A stretch of DNA of 64,000 bases from Trema orientale (lineage: Eukaryota; Streptophyta; Magnoliopsida; Rosales; Cannabaceae). Below, piece by piece: positions 23,712 to 35,871 of the stretch (the first letter of the stretch is position 1; each line of letters starts with the position of its first letter). The stretch is from positions 368,553-432,552 of the forward strand of contig JXTC01000045.1 in assembly GCA_002914845.1 (NCBI GenBank). Reading direction: 5' to 3'. Position numbers and translations under genes: made by a program. The notes beneath the pieces are model-generated. The model was given only the letters and a program-made list of their open reading frames with translations, made no database searches and was not told the DNA's origin.

Positions 23712-26434
23712 TGTGAAAATTGGATTTTAAAATAAAGGTAAAAGGGTAATTTAGTACAAGGAAATTTTGGTAATTGCACATTTTTGAAATATCTGAAATG
23801 AACTTGGATGGAAAGTATGCCTAGGTTCATTGGGACGAAGTTGTAAGAGAAATTTTAAAACAATGGTTAAAAAGTAAATTTTAGGGGCAAGAATAAAAAG
23901 AAATTTAATAAATCGGGCAAAAAGACAATTTATGAAACAGTACCCAGCTAACTATAATCTGACATGTGGTCACTAACTCCTCATTTTATCTTTAAATCCC
24001 TCCAATTCTATTATCTTTTCATGAAAAGTCCCCGAGCTCCCAAAAATTCGAGCAGCTGAGCCATCCACCGCTGCCACCTTACCGCGATCATAGCACACCG
24101 ATGCGCTGCCGAGAACACTCCAACACCTGCCAACGAACCCCTGTCGGCTGCTCCTCTGCCTTGTCGCGCCGCCCAGCTGCGTGGAGAAGTTGTGGAAGCC
24201 GTGGCTTGTGGCAGCCAAATTTTGGCGACTTCGACCACCCCTCACGCCGTCGAGCACCACCGTCGACCCAGGCCACCTCCTCGAGCTAGACCCGACACGT
24301 TTTAGCCGCTATTTTGGGTCGACACAGCTCCGGTGAGCTTTGAACATTTTCGGCCATTAATTTAAATTATGTTATTTTCCTAATTATTTTTGGAAGCATA
24401 TAGTTATGGTGATGAAACTTTTTGAGGGTATTAAGTGATTTAAGACACAAAAATAACTGACAAAATGGGTTGACTCAAGTAGTAAGGACACTCACTATCT
24501 GGTATCTCAGTCTTATGTTCGAGTCACACTGAGTTAGGTGTGAAAACCTATTATCTCTAATAGGGTGGGGTGGGGTGGGGAGTAGGTAGTAGTAGGTATT
24601 TTCCTTTAATTTATAATAAGTGGAGGTCATTAGTTAAGTCCCACTTTTCTTTTTCTTTTTTAAAAAAAAAAAAACACAAAAATAACTAGTTAGTTTGCGT
24701 GAAAATGGAATTTCCGAGTGTGATAGAATTCGAATTTAAAAGTTGGTATTCACCAATATTTTCAAAAGTGATATTTTTGTAATTATTTTTGTGAACTAAT
24801 TAATTCATTCATGAAACTTTAATGCGGAAAAAGAGAAGATTGAAACAAGAATAATCACGGTATTTTTGTATTGAGTCGAAATATGGAAACGAGAAAATTT
24901 TCAAATTAAAAATGTGATATTTTTTGAAATATTTTTTTAAAAATGGTATTTTTGTAACGTTTGGATTTAAGGCCCGTTTAAGGCTCGAGACCTCGAATAT
25001 AAAATATCGTTATGTTTCAAAGTGGTACAAATTTCGAGATATGAGGCTCTTGAATAGTATTATTTTGCATGCTACAGGTCGGGTCTCGGCCCGGAACTCA
25101 AATTTGTCGAATTATATATCTAATCTAAGTTATTTTGGATGCTAGAAATTCAATGGTTAGAAAATCGAATTTTCGAACCAAGCGATCAAGGGTTCGAAAA
25201 TGACCCTGACCCTCCTAATGAGTACCAGATGACGTTAAACATTCTTCATAGCATTGTAACACTATTTAGTCACTTGTTTGAGATAGGGATTCAATTACTT
25301 GACAATAAAATTAGTTTAATTATAAATTTTACATATTTTAAATAAATATGGAATTTCGTAACTTATTCTATAAAAAAATTTTATTTATACCTGTTTTTAT
25401 TTGAGATTGAAACTGCGTGGGAGGCACATCACACTGATTGGTGTGCCATATATCTTGTTTTAACTATTTATTACAGGAACTAGATTTTTGTGAATTTTTG
25501 GTGAAAAATCAGTTGTTGAAAAATTGGTGAGTTTGGAAACTTGACTTTGAGAATTGAACGTGGGATTACTGCATGGTTATTTGGATGGTTTTACGTAAAA
25601 TAGTACATAGTCTCATCAATATCATTCATATAATATTGCATACTTCATAACACTTACACGACAATGGACTTACGATACCCAAGGAAGGTGTTCAGACTTA
25701 CAGTATACCCAAATAGGATACTCGGACTTATGAGTGTTCTATTTGAACATCTTAGACATATCATCATGATTGTACTGCATTGTTATATGTTTGGCAGTAT
25801 GGATATATACTTGTTTAGAAATATATTTAATAAAAGTTTGGAACTTGTGAACCTTTGGGATTCTGAAAATATACTTGACAAAGGTTTGGAATTTGGTGAA
25901 TCTTTGGACTTCCGAAGCGTACTTGATAAGGAATTTTGTGAATCTTTAGAAAAAAATGATTAAATAAGTGGATTTTGGAAAAAGTTTTGGAATATTTAAC
26001 TAATCATGCAAGAATTTGAAAATATTATATGGTTTATTACTAAAAACTTGTAATCGAATCTCTACTGAAATTCACGTGCTTACCCCTATTTTTCTCCCTC
26101 TTCAAGTTTAGTTGCAACATTAAATAATTCATCGATTAATATTCGTGTCCTAGCAATCTTTTTAGGTTTGTATCGCCTTGGTGATTGGTATTTTCCAGTC
26201 TTCTTCTATTTATTGAGCCACTAATTATATATACTTACAATTGGATGTACGAGATAGCTTTAAATCACTGTTAAAGATTTTATGAATATAAATGTGATTT
26301 ATTTAAATATCATTATTCTTTCTAAAAGTTTTGAGATTATAAAATTTGACTCGAAATTTTTGTAAAATATTTAAAGACATCTTTTAATTGTAAGATTTTC
26401 AATATGCCATTGGCTCGAGATCCGGGTCGTGACA
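23712..26434 (+). mobile_element. ~2.7 kb solo-LTR-like element, plus orientation
   Basis: This block is homologous, in reverse, to 38880-41564. Shared landmarks include CTCGGCCCGGAAC (about 25086), ATCGAATT(T)TCGAACCAAG with GACCCTGACCCTCCTAAT (about 25165-25220), and CACTTACACG...CTTACGATACCC (about 25650-25680). It ends CCGGGTCGTGACA at 26434. The left border at TGTGAAAATT (23712) is inferred from length and from near-matching flanks CGACT/CGACC. I see no gag or pol frame, so it is a solo LTR or a large non-autonomous retroelement. A GC-rich stretch at about 24030-24300 opens minus-strand frames that have no domain. Confidence 0.6.
24459..24673 (+). mobile_element. tRNA-derived SINE (215 bp) with 14-bp target duplication
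   Basis: The tRNA-like head has an A-box-like TGACTCAAGTAGTAAGG near 24471 and a B-box-like GTTCGAGTCAC near 24518, at normal pol III spacing. The body ends in a pyrimidine stretch and an A-tail. The 14-mer ACACAAAAATAACT flanks it exactly at 24445-24458 and 24674-24687, the mark of LINE-driven retroposition. It sits inside the 23712-26434 LTR-like element, so it is the youngest layer there. Confidence 0.85.
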
Positions 26435-26920
26435 CGACCCACTAATAATTGTGTCAGAAATTCTAACCTAAACCTGACTTGTTTATATTATTCAAATAAA
26501 TTATATTCGGGTCAAGTTAACCCGATACAAATATTTAATATTAATTCATACATGTTTTATGACCTTAAGACATAAATATTTACCAAAAATAAATCAAAAC
26601 ACATAAAATCTTAATATATATATGCATAATAAAGTTTTAAAAATGCAAAAAAAAGTCCAAATTTATACAATAAAAAATATTATAATTTTCAAATAGGTAT
26701 TATATGGGTCATAAATGGGTTAACCCGAAATTGAACAATTTAATAAACAAGTTATTCTAGGTCAATTTTGAGTTAGCGGGTCAATCTAAACATGACCCGT
26801 TTAATAAACGGGTTTGTGAATTTAACAAAATTTGACCTGAACCCGTTTAAGGCAAACCCAAACCTACTAATTCTGTGCAGATTTCGAGTTATATTGTCGT
26901 ATCATAAATTGATAGCCCTA

Positions 26921-28195
26921 CTTTTTGATACATTCGAGAGTGTCTATAATAAAAAATTATTTTTTACTTCATTTTAAAATATGGCTGAATTTTTCATCAA
27001 TTTGCTATATATTTTTTTTTCCTTTGTAAATTGTGATTTATCAGTACTGATAGATATAGCTTTTATACTAATTAATACATCAATTTTTTTTTTTTTACTG
27101 AATATATCTCACCTTTGGCTTTATTTTGTTGACCATTTCTTTGAAATGCAAAATACCCTAATAAATTATATCTAGACATTACTAAACATAAACATGTAGT
27201 CAAACACTATATTTTCTTTTTATTTCTCAAAGAACAAAACAAAATCTCGGTATAGTTTAACGAGGATATTGTTTGTGTATATATACATGTTTTGGAACTA
27301 ATTAAGGTAGTTTTTATAAATAAAAAGTTGAATGTTTGGATACAAGTCTAATAATTTAGAGAGCCATTATTAATTCGGAGCGTGGGAATTCTATAACCCA
27401 TTTGTCCTTTCCTTATTGGAGAATGGGAACATTTATTAGGATTTACTGATAGGTGTTAATTTTACATCTATATGATAATTATTTTCCATGTTATTTTGTG
27501 AGTTTTTTGTTATTTTAAGACTAATAGCGTTGTTTTCATGTTTCTAAGTGTTTTGGAGGAGAAAAGTTGAAAAAAAGTTAAAACGGCCTGAAAATAAGCA
27601 AAGACGACGAAGTTCAGAGGAGCTGAAATGAACCGAACTGAAAAAAGTCTGGCGCCGCAGTGCCAGTAGTGCTTCACAGAAAAAATAAATAAATAAATTG
27701 ACACTTGAAGCCCTGGTGTCCAAACCTGAGCACAACAGCGCCATAATGCGGATTTTGACTGACTTACTTGGTTTTTTACAACCTAAGTTTCCTAATTCGA
27801 ATGAGATTTGACCTATATGCATCCCAACTTAATTGCTTTTAAATAAGAGCCTCTAGACCAGATGGGAGCAAGTCTAAAGCACCTAAGAGCCACCAAATAA
27901 TACTAAAAACCTAGAAAGAGCAAGAAGGAAAGTTTGGGAGCTACTATAGCTGCCACCTTCGTTCTTCTTTCTTTCCCTTTAGTTTTTATTTATTCTAGCA
28001 TGATGTTCTTGCTTTTCATTCTTATATACATGCTAAGATATGCCCTAGAACATATTGAAGATGATTTCAAAACCCTAACATGATTGTTATTTGATTTTCT
28101 ATATTCTATATATCAAATCAATTGTTTACTTAAAGTTGACTATGTTCTTCTATGTTTAATTGATTCAGTAATTGATGTCTTGATTGGTTTAGGTG
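26921..28195. other. AT-rich DNA, probably decayed retroelement sequence
   Basis: No intact gene. From about 27400 to 28195, and continuing at 28551-28880, the sequence has the look of a long-terminal-repeat or leader region: a moderately GC-rich patch at 27560-27760, then polypyrimidine. I could not find matching ends, so borders are not given. Confidence 0.35.
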
Positions 28196-28545
28196 TGTTA
28201 AGTATTAGCGAACGATAATCGACAATAAGAATGAAAAATAAGAACATACAGATTTAAGTAGAAAACCCTAATCGGGAAAAATCACTGGCAGAGGAGGAAA
28301 TTTCACTATGTCGAAAATAGGGTACAGAAGGTAGAATTTTACACGGCCAAGCCAAGTATATATAAAATCCCTAAAACCCTAAAATACATATGTGTACGGA
28401 CAAAAACTGTACGGAAAAATCGGTCCAATCTCTCCGCTTCCACCACAGATCTCAAAATTTCTCCCAATTACAAAAATACCACATATGTCGCACTGCGAGG
28501 CTTTCGAGCGTAGGGCAACTAGAATTCGGGTCACAAACTCTAACA
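28196..28545 (-). mobile_element. Solo LTR (350 bp), probably Copia type, with 5-bp target duplication
   Basis: The element begins TGTTAAGTATTAGCG and ends AACTCTAACA, giving TGTTA/TAACA inverted ends. AGGTG flanks both sides exactly (28191-28195 and 28546-28550), as expected for LTR-element integration. Read on the minus strand it starts TGTTAGAGTTTGTGACCCG, a common Copia-LTR style opening, and a TATATAAA motif near 28361 could be its promoter when read appropriately. No internal domain is present, so it is a solo LTR or a tiny TRIM. Confidence 0.82.
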
Positions 28546-28885
28546 AGGTGTACAACTAAATAATCATGATTGAATTATATTACTAGGATTTGAGTTAGGC
28601 GTTTACTATATTTGAATTCGTTAGTAGTGAATCTATGATTGGTATGCTCGTTTGAGGTATTGATTATGGTGAGGAACGCAACCTAGGTTAGGAATCCATG
28701 TTTATGTAATTGTTACCTAGATAACTCTATCTTAGTTTATCTAAAATTTTTATTAGGTAATTCTTGAGCATTTACTTAGATTATTTGATAGGAAGAAATT
28801 GTCTATGGTGTTAGTCTATATAGCATATAATATAAGGAATGAATGAGATAGTTCCGCGTTTGTGGACTATCTACGATTAATAGCC

Positions 28886-30145
28886 ACTACTAAAAAAGCT
28901 ATATACCACGTCACTCAAACCACGCCATTTGGGGAGAAAACGATGTGGTATAAGACACACGTCACGTCGTTCAAAAGGGACATGATAAGACTAGAAACTA
29001 CATCTCTTTTAAAAGAGGTAAGATGACAGAGAGACATACTACGTCGCTTCCAAAGGAAGCAGCATGGCATATCGTTTTGACATGTACCACGTTGCTTCCT
29101 CCAAAAGCAACATGGTAAAAACTTAAAGTAGCTGGAGCCGAGCTCGGCTCTAGCATTCTTCTTCTTTGTTTCCGAGAGAACCCGAGAGCATAAAAAATCC
29201 CCATCCATCGCTATTTCCAATTTTATGAACAAATCACCATTATTTTGGATGATTTTTGGTGCTTTTTCTTCCTTTTGACGAGCCCAACTCTCCTATTAGA
29301 TTATTTTCTCTGATTTGTAAGTTTTTCTAGCTCTATTTTGTTATAGAACTGTTTGTAATTTTCTCAGCTCATCAATGCAAAATCCAACAAATATGTGATT
29401 TTTTTTTTTTCATATGTATTAGGTTCATTCTTGATCGGACATTGTAGATTCTACATCAATTTTTGCTCCAAATAGAGTATTTTGAATAACTTAGGTATTT
29501 TTACAATTATTTTATTTAAATTATTTGAATTTATTTTTTAGTTAGTTTAAATGATAATTTTAGGTTTTAAATTAGTTTATTTATACTAGTAAATGTTATA
29601 TGAGAGGAGTTTGTACAATGTATGTGAAGATTTTACTATATAGATTAGGGTTATAATTAGTTAATGCGTAATGTGTATAATATTATTTAGTATGATTATT
29701 GTAATTTTAAAGATTGAATTTGATAATAATTTGCTACATAATTATCAATTTAGAGACTAATATAAAATTTAGATGCTTGGTTAGTAGACTGTATTAGGTT
29801 TTAAATTAGTGTATATTTTATACATGTTTGAGTTGAAACTTTTGAATATAGTTAATACGATTATAAGTGCTTAATTATTATGAAATTAGAGACTATTATA
29901 TCATTTAGATGCTTGGTTAGTAGATGAATGCTTGTATGAAATATTAGTACCTTGATTATGAATATGTTAGTATGACTATGTTAGTATTGACATCGAAAAT
30001 GATTAAGAAATGGTAGTATATGAGCTCCAATTGGTTATGGCGTTTAGATTGGTTGTATTGGTGTTTATTTGTAGAGAGAGTTAGTCCATTTATAATAGAA
30101 AGTTCTATCGATTGTTTTTTTTTTTTTTTTAGAAATTTAATTAAG
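28886..30145. promoter_or_regulatory. CACTA 5' subterminal and leader region
   Basis: The subterminal zone to about 29110 carries many short direct and inverted copies of a CCACGT(C/T)GCTTCC-like motif, which in En/Spm elements bind the TNPA-type protein. From 29110 to 30145 the sequence is AT-rich leader without a recognised exon. A duplicated phrase containing ATTTAGATGCTTGGTTAGTAG occurs at about 29767 and 29905. Confidence 0.5.
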
Positions 30146-33100
30146 ATGGATATAAATTGGATGATGAAGAATAGAATAACAAAAGAGTACGAGGATGGAG
30201 TTGAATATTTTTTAAATTTGCTATCGAAAATGGTCCTAATCTCAATATAATGCCTTGTCCATGTATCAAGTATGGTGACATGCAAAAAATTATACTTAGT
30301 GACGCAAGAGGACATTTGTATATGAATGGGATAGACAAGTCCTATAAAAAGTAGATATGGCACGGGAAAAAATCACCGAGTGAATATATTTCTCACAAAA
30401 TGCCTCGTATGGAAGATGTTTCTTTTGATGTCTAAGATGATCACCTAGTTGATATAGTTAATAATGTTAAAGAATGTTTTGTCAATCATCCGGAATAATT
30501 CATAAAATTGTTAGAAGATGCTGAAAGTCCTCTTTTTCCTATATCAAAAGTCACAAAATTGTCCTTCTTGGTTAGAATTTTGAACTTGAAAGCGAGGAAC
30601 AGTTGAAGTGACTCTAGTTTTTCTTAGTTATTTGAATTTTTAAGAGAAATCCTTCTAGACAATAATAACATTCCTTCGTCTATATATGATGCCAAAAAAT
30701 CATTATGGGCCTTAGACATGGAGTACGAAAAGATATATGCTTGCCCAAACGATTGCATCTTGTACTGAAAAGAGTATGCTGAGACTAAATCTTGTCCTAA
30801 ATGCCAATATTCAGGACGGAAACACAAAAAGAATAGTAAAAAAGAGAAGGTTGGGATACCGGCTAAAGTATTATAGTATATTCCTCCAAAACCAAGATTT
30901 AAATATTTATTTCGTAATCCTGATCATGCGAAACGATTAATATGGTATGAGAAAGGAAAAATAAAAAATGGCAATTTTTGGCATCCCACAAATTCACCAA
31001 CTTAGAAGAGGGTGGAGGAAATGTGGTCAAAAATTAGAGAAGATCTTAGAAACCTTCTTCTTAGTCTTTCAGCGAATGCCATTAACCACCATAGTTCACT
31101 AAGTTTTAATTATAGTTGTTGGCCAGTAATTCTGCTTATTTACAATCTTCCTCTTTGGTTGTGCAGTAAAAGGAAATTTACAATGTTGACATTATTGAAA
31201 TCGGGAGATAAACGACCTGGAAATGATATTGACGTCTATTTGGCGTCTTTAGTGGATGATTTGAAAACTTTATAGGATAGGGTTGAATGCTATGATTCCT
31301 TCAGAAAAGAGAACTTTACACTACGAACTGTTCTACTATTGACAATCAATGATTTTCCTGCTTTTGAAATCTTGTCAGAGTATTGTGTAAAAAGCTATAA
31401 AGCATGTTCTATTTGAAGTAAGGACACAAATGTCATAAGATTGAGGAACGGAAAGAAAGAAACTTATATGGGTCACCGATGGTTTTTACCTTTAAATCAC
31501 CCATTTCAGAAATATTCAAAGGCATTTTGATATGATCATGTTTGTACATTATTTATTTAACTTTTCGAGCTTAATTTTGTACTTAATTGTTATTTTTCTA
31601 AAAGTCTGTATTCTAATTTGTGGTAATTTGTTAAATTGAGTAGGTTAAGTAGTATTAATGTAAAAGAGACTTAAAAGTGGCATTTTTTTAACTAAATAGA
31701 AAAGTAGATAAGGATTGTCCAAACTCCTGTGGCTAACTTGTGTGTAAAGTGCCGAGCTCTTGAGAAGTATAAAGATGGCCCATCAATACTTTAGTTGCTG
31801 GACATAAATTAGGCCGAACATCCATGTTTATATTGAAAACAGATATATGTATACATGTCATCACTAAAAAGGTAAAACAGTTGGGCTTCAAAGAAATCAC
31901 GGGGTTTAGATTGATGCAAAAAGCCTAAGGTTTGAATTGGATAACATGCTTTGGCATATGTAATACATAGAACTTGCTTAATGTTACAAAAAATATTTTT
32001 GTTACCTTTTCATAAGAAGTCAGTGGATGTTTATTTTGGGATATCACACGTATATATGTACATCAGAGGATCGAACATGATGAGAAAAATAGGGAGTGGC
32101 AGTCGAGAGGAGAAGAAAAATAATAGGAAACTACTACATCATCTAGCCAATCAAATTTGAGCAGAAGACTTGGAAAACACTCCTCATCAATTATAAATAG
32201 TCCAGTTCAAGAGGAGAACACAACAGAATTTCAGAGAGTCACTCATTCTACAAAGAGAATTAGATAGCAGTAAGAGAGAAATTTAGAAAGAGAGTCCAGA
32301 GGAGGAGACGAAGACGGTGGAGTCAGAGATGGAGATACTAAATTCGCCTTTCAAATCCAGTTCTTTTTTCTCTTTCTCAATATGTTTAAGAACGTCATTT
32401 TCTATTTTTTTATTTTTATCATGAACTAATTTCTTTTTATCTAGAGGAATGACGTAGCCTATGTTAAATATTATGTTTTCATTACCAATTTTATTATTTG
32501 AGAAATTTTCATTCAGTTTATTTGTATTATCTTATTCTTCATACTTTTAGTTAATTGATCACCAATTACTTGATTTGGTATTTAGAATTCGGCATACAGG
32601 AGAAAGAATTTTAGGTGTGACCATTAGATACTATAACTTAGGAATTTATAGAGTTCAAAAGGCTTATAATTTCTTTGAAGTCAATTAAAAAGAATCACAA
32701 TACTTGATAAGTTCTTATTATCTAGATTTTTATAGGGATATTTAGATCGGATATTAGGAATAATTTTGCCACGGTATTCGGGAAAGAGAGTTGAGTACTT
32801 TGAGTTTCTTGGCTTATAAACTAGGAGATTGATCAATAATAAATTGGCATAAAAAAAAAATAGTAGACAACTAGGAGAAATCAAATCTCTAGAGGTTTTA
32901 CATATTGATTGTCTTCTTTGTTGCAAATCTTAGTTTTATTTTCTTTAGTTTTTAGTTTAATATTTTTTATTATTCAATTTTCTAGATAAAAATAGGATTA
33001 TCTTAATTACGGTACTTAGTAAAAATTAGGTTTCAATCCATATAGGTACGTTATCTTTACTTTCTATTATAGTACTAAAACTTAACACTGTGTACTTGCG

Positions 33101-33760
33101 GAAATTATCTCATAACATGTTTAATAGTGAAAAAGAATTTGGTGTTGCCTCAGAACTATTGAGTGATGAATCGATTTTTGATAAAATTCTTGAACTTAAT
33201 AGTCAATATGGAAAACAAAATCGTAATGATGAACAAATAGATAAAGAGAGGAAAAAGGGAAAAGAAAGAAAGGCAGAAAGAAAACTAATGAGGCAGAAAA
33301 AGAGATGAATGTTGAAAAAAAAGTCGATTTTTTATTAGTTGGAGTATTGAAAATTTTTGTTGTTGAGACATAATTTGGATGTAATGCACATAGAGAAAAA
33401 TATTTGTGATAGTATTATTGGAACTCTTCTTAATATCCCTGGAAAAATAAAAGATGAGATTGCCTCCTATTTAAATCTTCAAAAAATTGTATTGAGGAAA
33501 GAGTTAGCTTTGGTAATAGGTGATAAAAGGGTGTATCTGCCTCTATCTTGTTTCAAATTGAATAAAGAAGATAGGCGTAAAATATGTGAGTGCTCGGTAA
33601 ATATTAGGGTACCAGAAGGATATTTATTAAATATTTTTAATTTGGTATCAATGAAGGACTTAGGACTAATTAGACTCAAGTAGCATAATTTTCACAGATT
33701 GATGCAATAATTACTCCCAATTGCGATTTGTTCAATTTCACAAAAGCAAGTAAGATATTG
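30146..33760 (+). pseudogene. CACTA tnp2-type transposase remnant, interrupted by an LTR
   Basis: Starting at ATG 30146 (MDINWMMKNRITKEYEDGVE), conceptual translation across several frames follows the tnp2 transposase family. Segments include MPCPCIKCGDM, MNGIDKSYK, CPNDCILY and SCPKCQYSGRKHKK (zinc-ribbon-like cysteines), then PKPRFKYLFRNPDHAK and GDKRPGNDIDVYLASLVDDL up to MGHRWFLPLNHPFQKYSKAF near 31528. It resumes after the LTR with FNSEKEFGVA at 33121, then NLDVMHIEKNICDSIIGTLL (33370) and SMKDLGLIRLK (33650). In-frame stops occur at many points (for example after 30350, 30434 and 31273). The usual C-terminal domains are missing after about 33760. It cannot encode an active enzyme. Confidence 0.85.
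31544..33117 (+). mobile_element. Solo LTR (~1.57 kb) inserted in the CACTA transposase
   Basis: The transposase homology breaks at 31543 and resumes at 33118. The 5-mer TGTTT flanks both sides (31539-31543 and 33118-33122). The insert ends CTCATAACA and begins GTACATTA, presumably after loss of the first T of a TGT...ACA repeat. A TATAAATA motif near 32193 is followed by a purine-rich stretch, and the 3' part has the GTGTACTTGCGG phrase seen near the end of many plant Ty3-type LTRs. No coding domain was found. Confidence 0.7.
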
Positions 33761-33918
33761 TTTCTTCAACATCAGGGTCATATACTCAAAATGACATTGA
33801 TGGTATATGGATAAATATTTGATGATATAAGCGTAAATATTTCTTTTATTATTGATTTTTTCTTATATTTTCTGTTTATGTTGTTGTCTATTTTTAACTA
33901 TTATGCTTTATTTCCAGA

Positions 33919-35780
33919 TTGATGGCGAATAAGGATCATGGAGATAATGTCTACGATAAGGAAAATAAAGAGAAAAAAGACATAAACGCATATGAAAAAG
34001 GAGTGCGAAGAGGTGCAACATTATGTAAACAAATTATCAAAAAGAGATCGAGGGAGAATCGCCCTATTGAAAATTGTAATGATCTTCTACAACTAGTTGG
34101 GGACATCACCACCGAGCTAGAGACTTACCTAGGTATCTTAGCTCGTACTATGATCAATATTGGCACGTGGTACACGGTCAAAGGCGATCTCCGAGAAAAG
34201 ATTTAGGATGATTCTGTGGTAAGTGATAATATATTTAGTTAGTCTTGAATTCTATAGTATAAATTTGATGTTGTGATAAGTACTAATTTGCATAATTTGC
34301 AGCCCATCTATATCATAGCAAAGGAATATAGATTCCTTGTAATGAAATCTGTGAAAAAAAAAAATGACGTCAGTTTAAAAATTACTTGACCTCTGGTGTA
34401 ATATGCAAGTATAAGGAAGATCCTAAATATAGGGATGAGAATCCTACAGCTTTGACTCACCCACCATCATTTGCAAGTATATGCATAGATGACTGGAATA
34501 TATTTGTTATAGATTGACTATCCCAAGAATTTCTGGTATGATATGTTAAGTTCTATAGAGTATTTTCATAACATGTCTATTTTTGTTTAATACTAACCTT
34601 TAGGAATATGTTCACAGGCAAACAGATTGGTCCAACAACAGAGAAGAATAAAATATAAGGAGTATGTTCATCGTACATCTTGCAAAAAGATTGCTATCAT
34701 CACAGAAGAATTGAGGAAAACACATGGGATTGATAAATTTAAGCGAGTGGACTTATAGAAAGTTACATACCACGACAATAAGGAAGGATATATCAATCTT
34801 ACGACTGAAGCTAAGGGAGAATGAATTGTAAGTTCTTGGTAACATTGTCTACTAATTTTAGTTTGTATGTTAGCTGATATATTTAACAAATTTGGAATCT
34901 CATGTAAGATGAGTTGTATGATATGAAGTCTCGAAGGGAGATCATGGAAATTGGCTCACATAATATCTTAACTCAAGCATTGGGCATACCTGAGTATTCT
35001 AGTCGTGTACATTCTGTAGGTGCCTATGTGACTCAGAGAGATATATTCTATAGACCTCAGGAAGGACTAAGGGAATTATCAGAGCAATAATTCAATTTCC
35101 AATGGGAGAAACAAAATCAATGGAAAATGCAATTTCAAAATATGCAAACTAAATATAATAATCAAGAAAGGCATCCTAGGGAATTGGAGACTAAGTTATT
35201 CAGTACTTCATATCAAGAGTCAGCTCCCAAGCCACATATCTCACACTTTCCCCAGCAGGAGCCTTAGTCATACTTTCCACGGTCGGTGCCTCACCATACT
35301 TTCCCCAGTCAATGCCTCAACCATACTTTCCCCAACCACCATCTCAGCCCTACTTTCCCAAGCCACTTCAAATTCATGCTATGGACCACAGTGCTCCAAT
35401 TCCAGAAATGAGAACTTCCAATCTATTATCCAACTTTCATAACTTTTTATACGTTTCAATTCAATACATATTATGAAATTCACATAATTGATTTACATTT
35501 TAGGTTATTCAATGCAAGCTGGTTGACCTATCATTAGATATTACTGCATCGGGTTATATCGTTCAAACAAGATAGAATATAATTCATAGAGTACCATTAG
35601 GTGAGGGTAATTACAGTATAGTTGTTGTCGTAGCACATGTTCTTGGGGTATCATTGCCCATTCCAGTGGCTAATGTGATTGATACAACAGAGGACATAAT
35701 TAACTCAATTGTTACATGGCCTAAGGAGTTGGTACTCATTGTAGGCGAATATGAAGTATATTGTCTAATACTAATTAATT
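33919..35780 (+). pseudogene. Second CACTA gene remnant: Transposase_24-like and DUF8039-like region
   Basis: Translated pieces match the second open frame found in plant CACTA elements. Near 34090-34200 is a segment with GILARTMINIGTWYTVKGD, like the 'G(V/I)LARTMV' signature of the Transposase_24 (PTTA) family. ITEELRKTHGIDKFKRVDL lies at about 34696 and ALGIPEYSSRVHSVGAYVT near 34978. Around 35260-35375 a proline-rich PYFPQ(S/P)-type motif is repeated about four times. The stretch at 35515-35760 (CKLVDLSLDITASGYIV, later VPLGEGNYSIVVV) resembles DUF8039. Stops at several points show decay. Confidence 0.7.
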
Positions 35781-35871
35781 TAAGAATTTAATAATCATTC
35801 TAATACTAATTAATTTAAGAATTTAATAATCATTCTCATTTAATTTAAGTAAATGTTTTGATCTCAGTTAC

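Larger units (their letters stand above)
23625..26920. mobile_element. hAT-like non-autonomous element (shell of a nested insertion)
   Basis: The left end reads TAGGAGTGACAATTCG. The right end, reverse-complemented, reads TAGGGCTATCAATTTATG. The 8-mer CTTTTTGA flanks both sides (23617-23624 and 26921-26928), matching hAT insertion; the repeat can be extended to 12 bases (TACTTTTTGATA) if the borders shift. Ends with a TAGGG-type start and a GGGTCGTGTTCG-like subterminal region are common in plant hAT MITEs. Only about 90 bp (left) and 490 bp (right) belong to this element; the rest is a later LTR-like insertion. Confidence 0.65.

Noticed and set aside
23973..24289. Several GC-richer open frames of 60-95 aa on both strands
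   Set aside because: They fall inside the LTR-like element at a patch that has a GC-rich counterpart in the inverse copy, with no shared reading frame.
27544..27822. 92-aa minus-strand frame near a GC-richer patch
   Set aside because: It has no domain; the surrounding sequence looks like a decayed retroelement LTR or leader.
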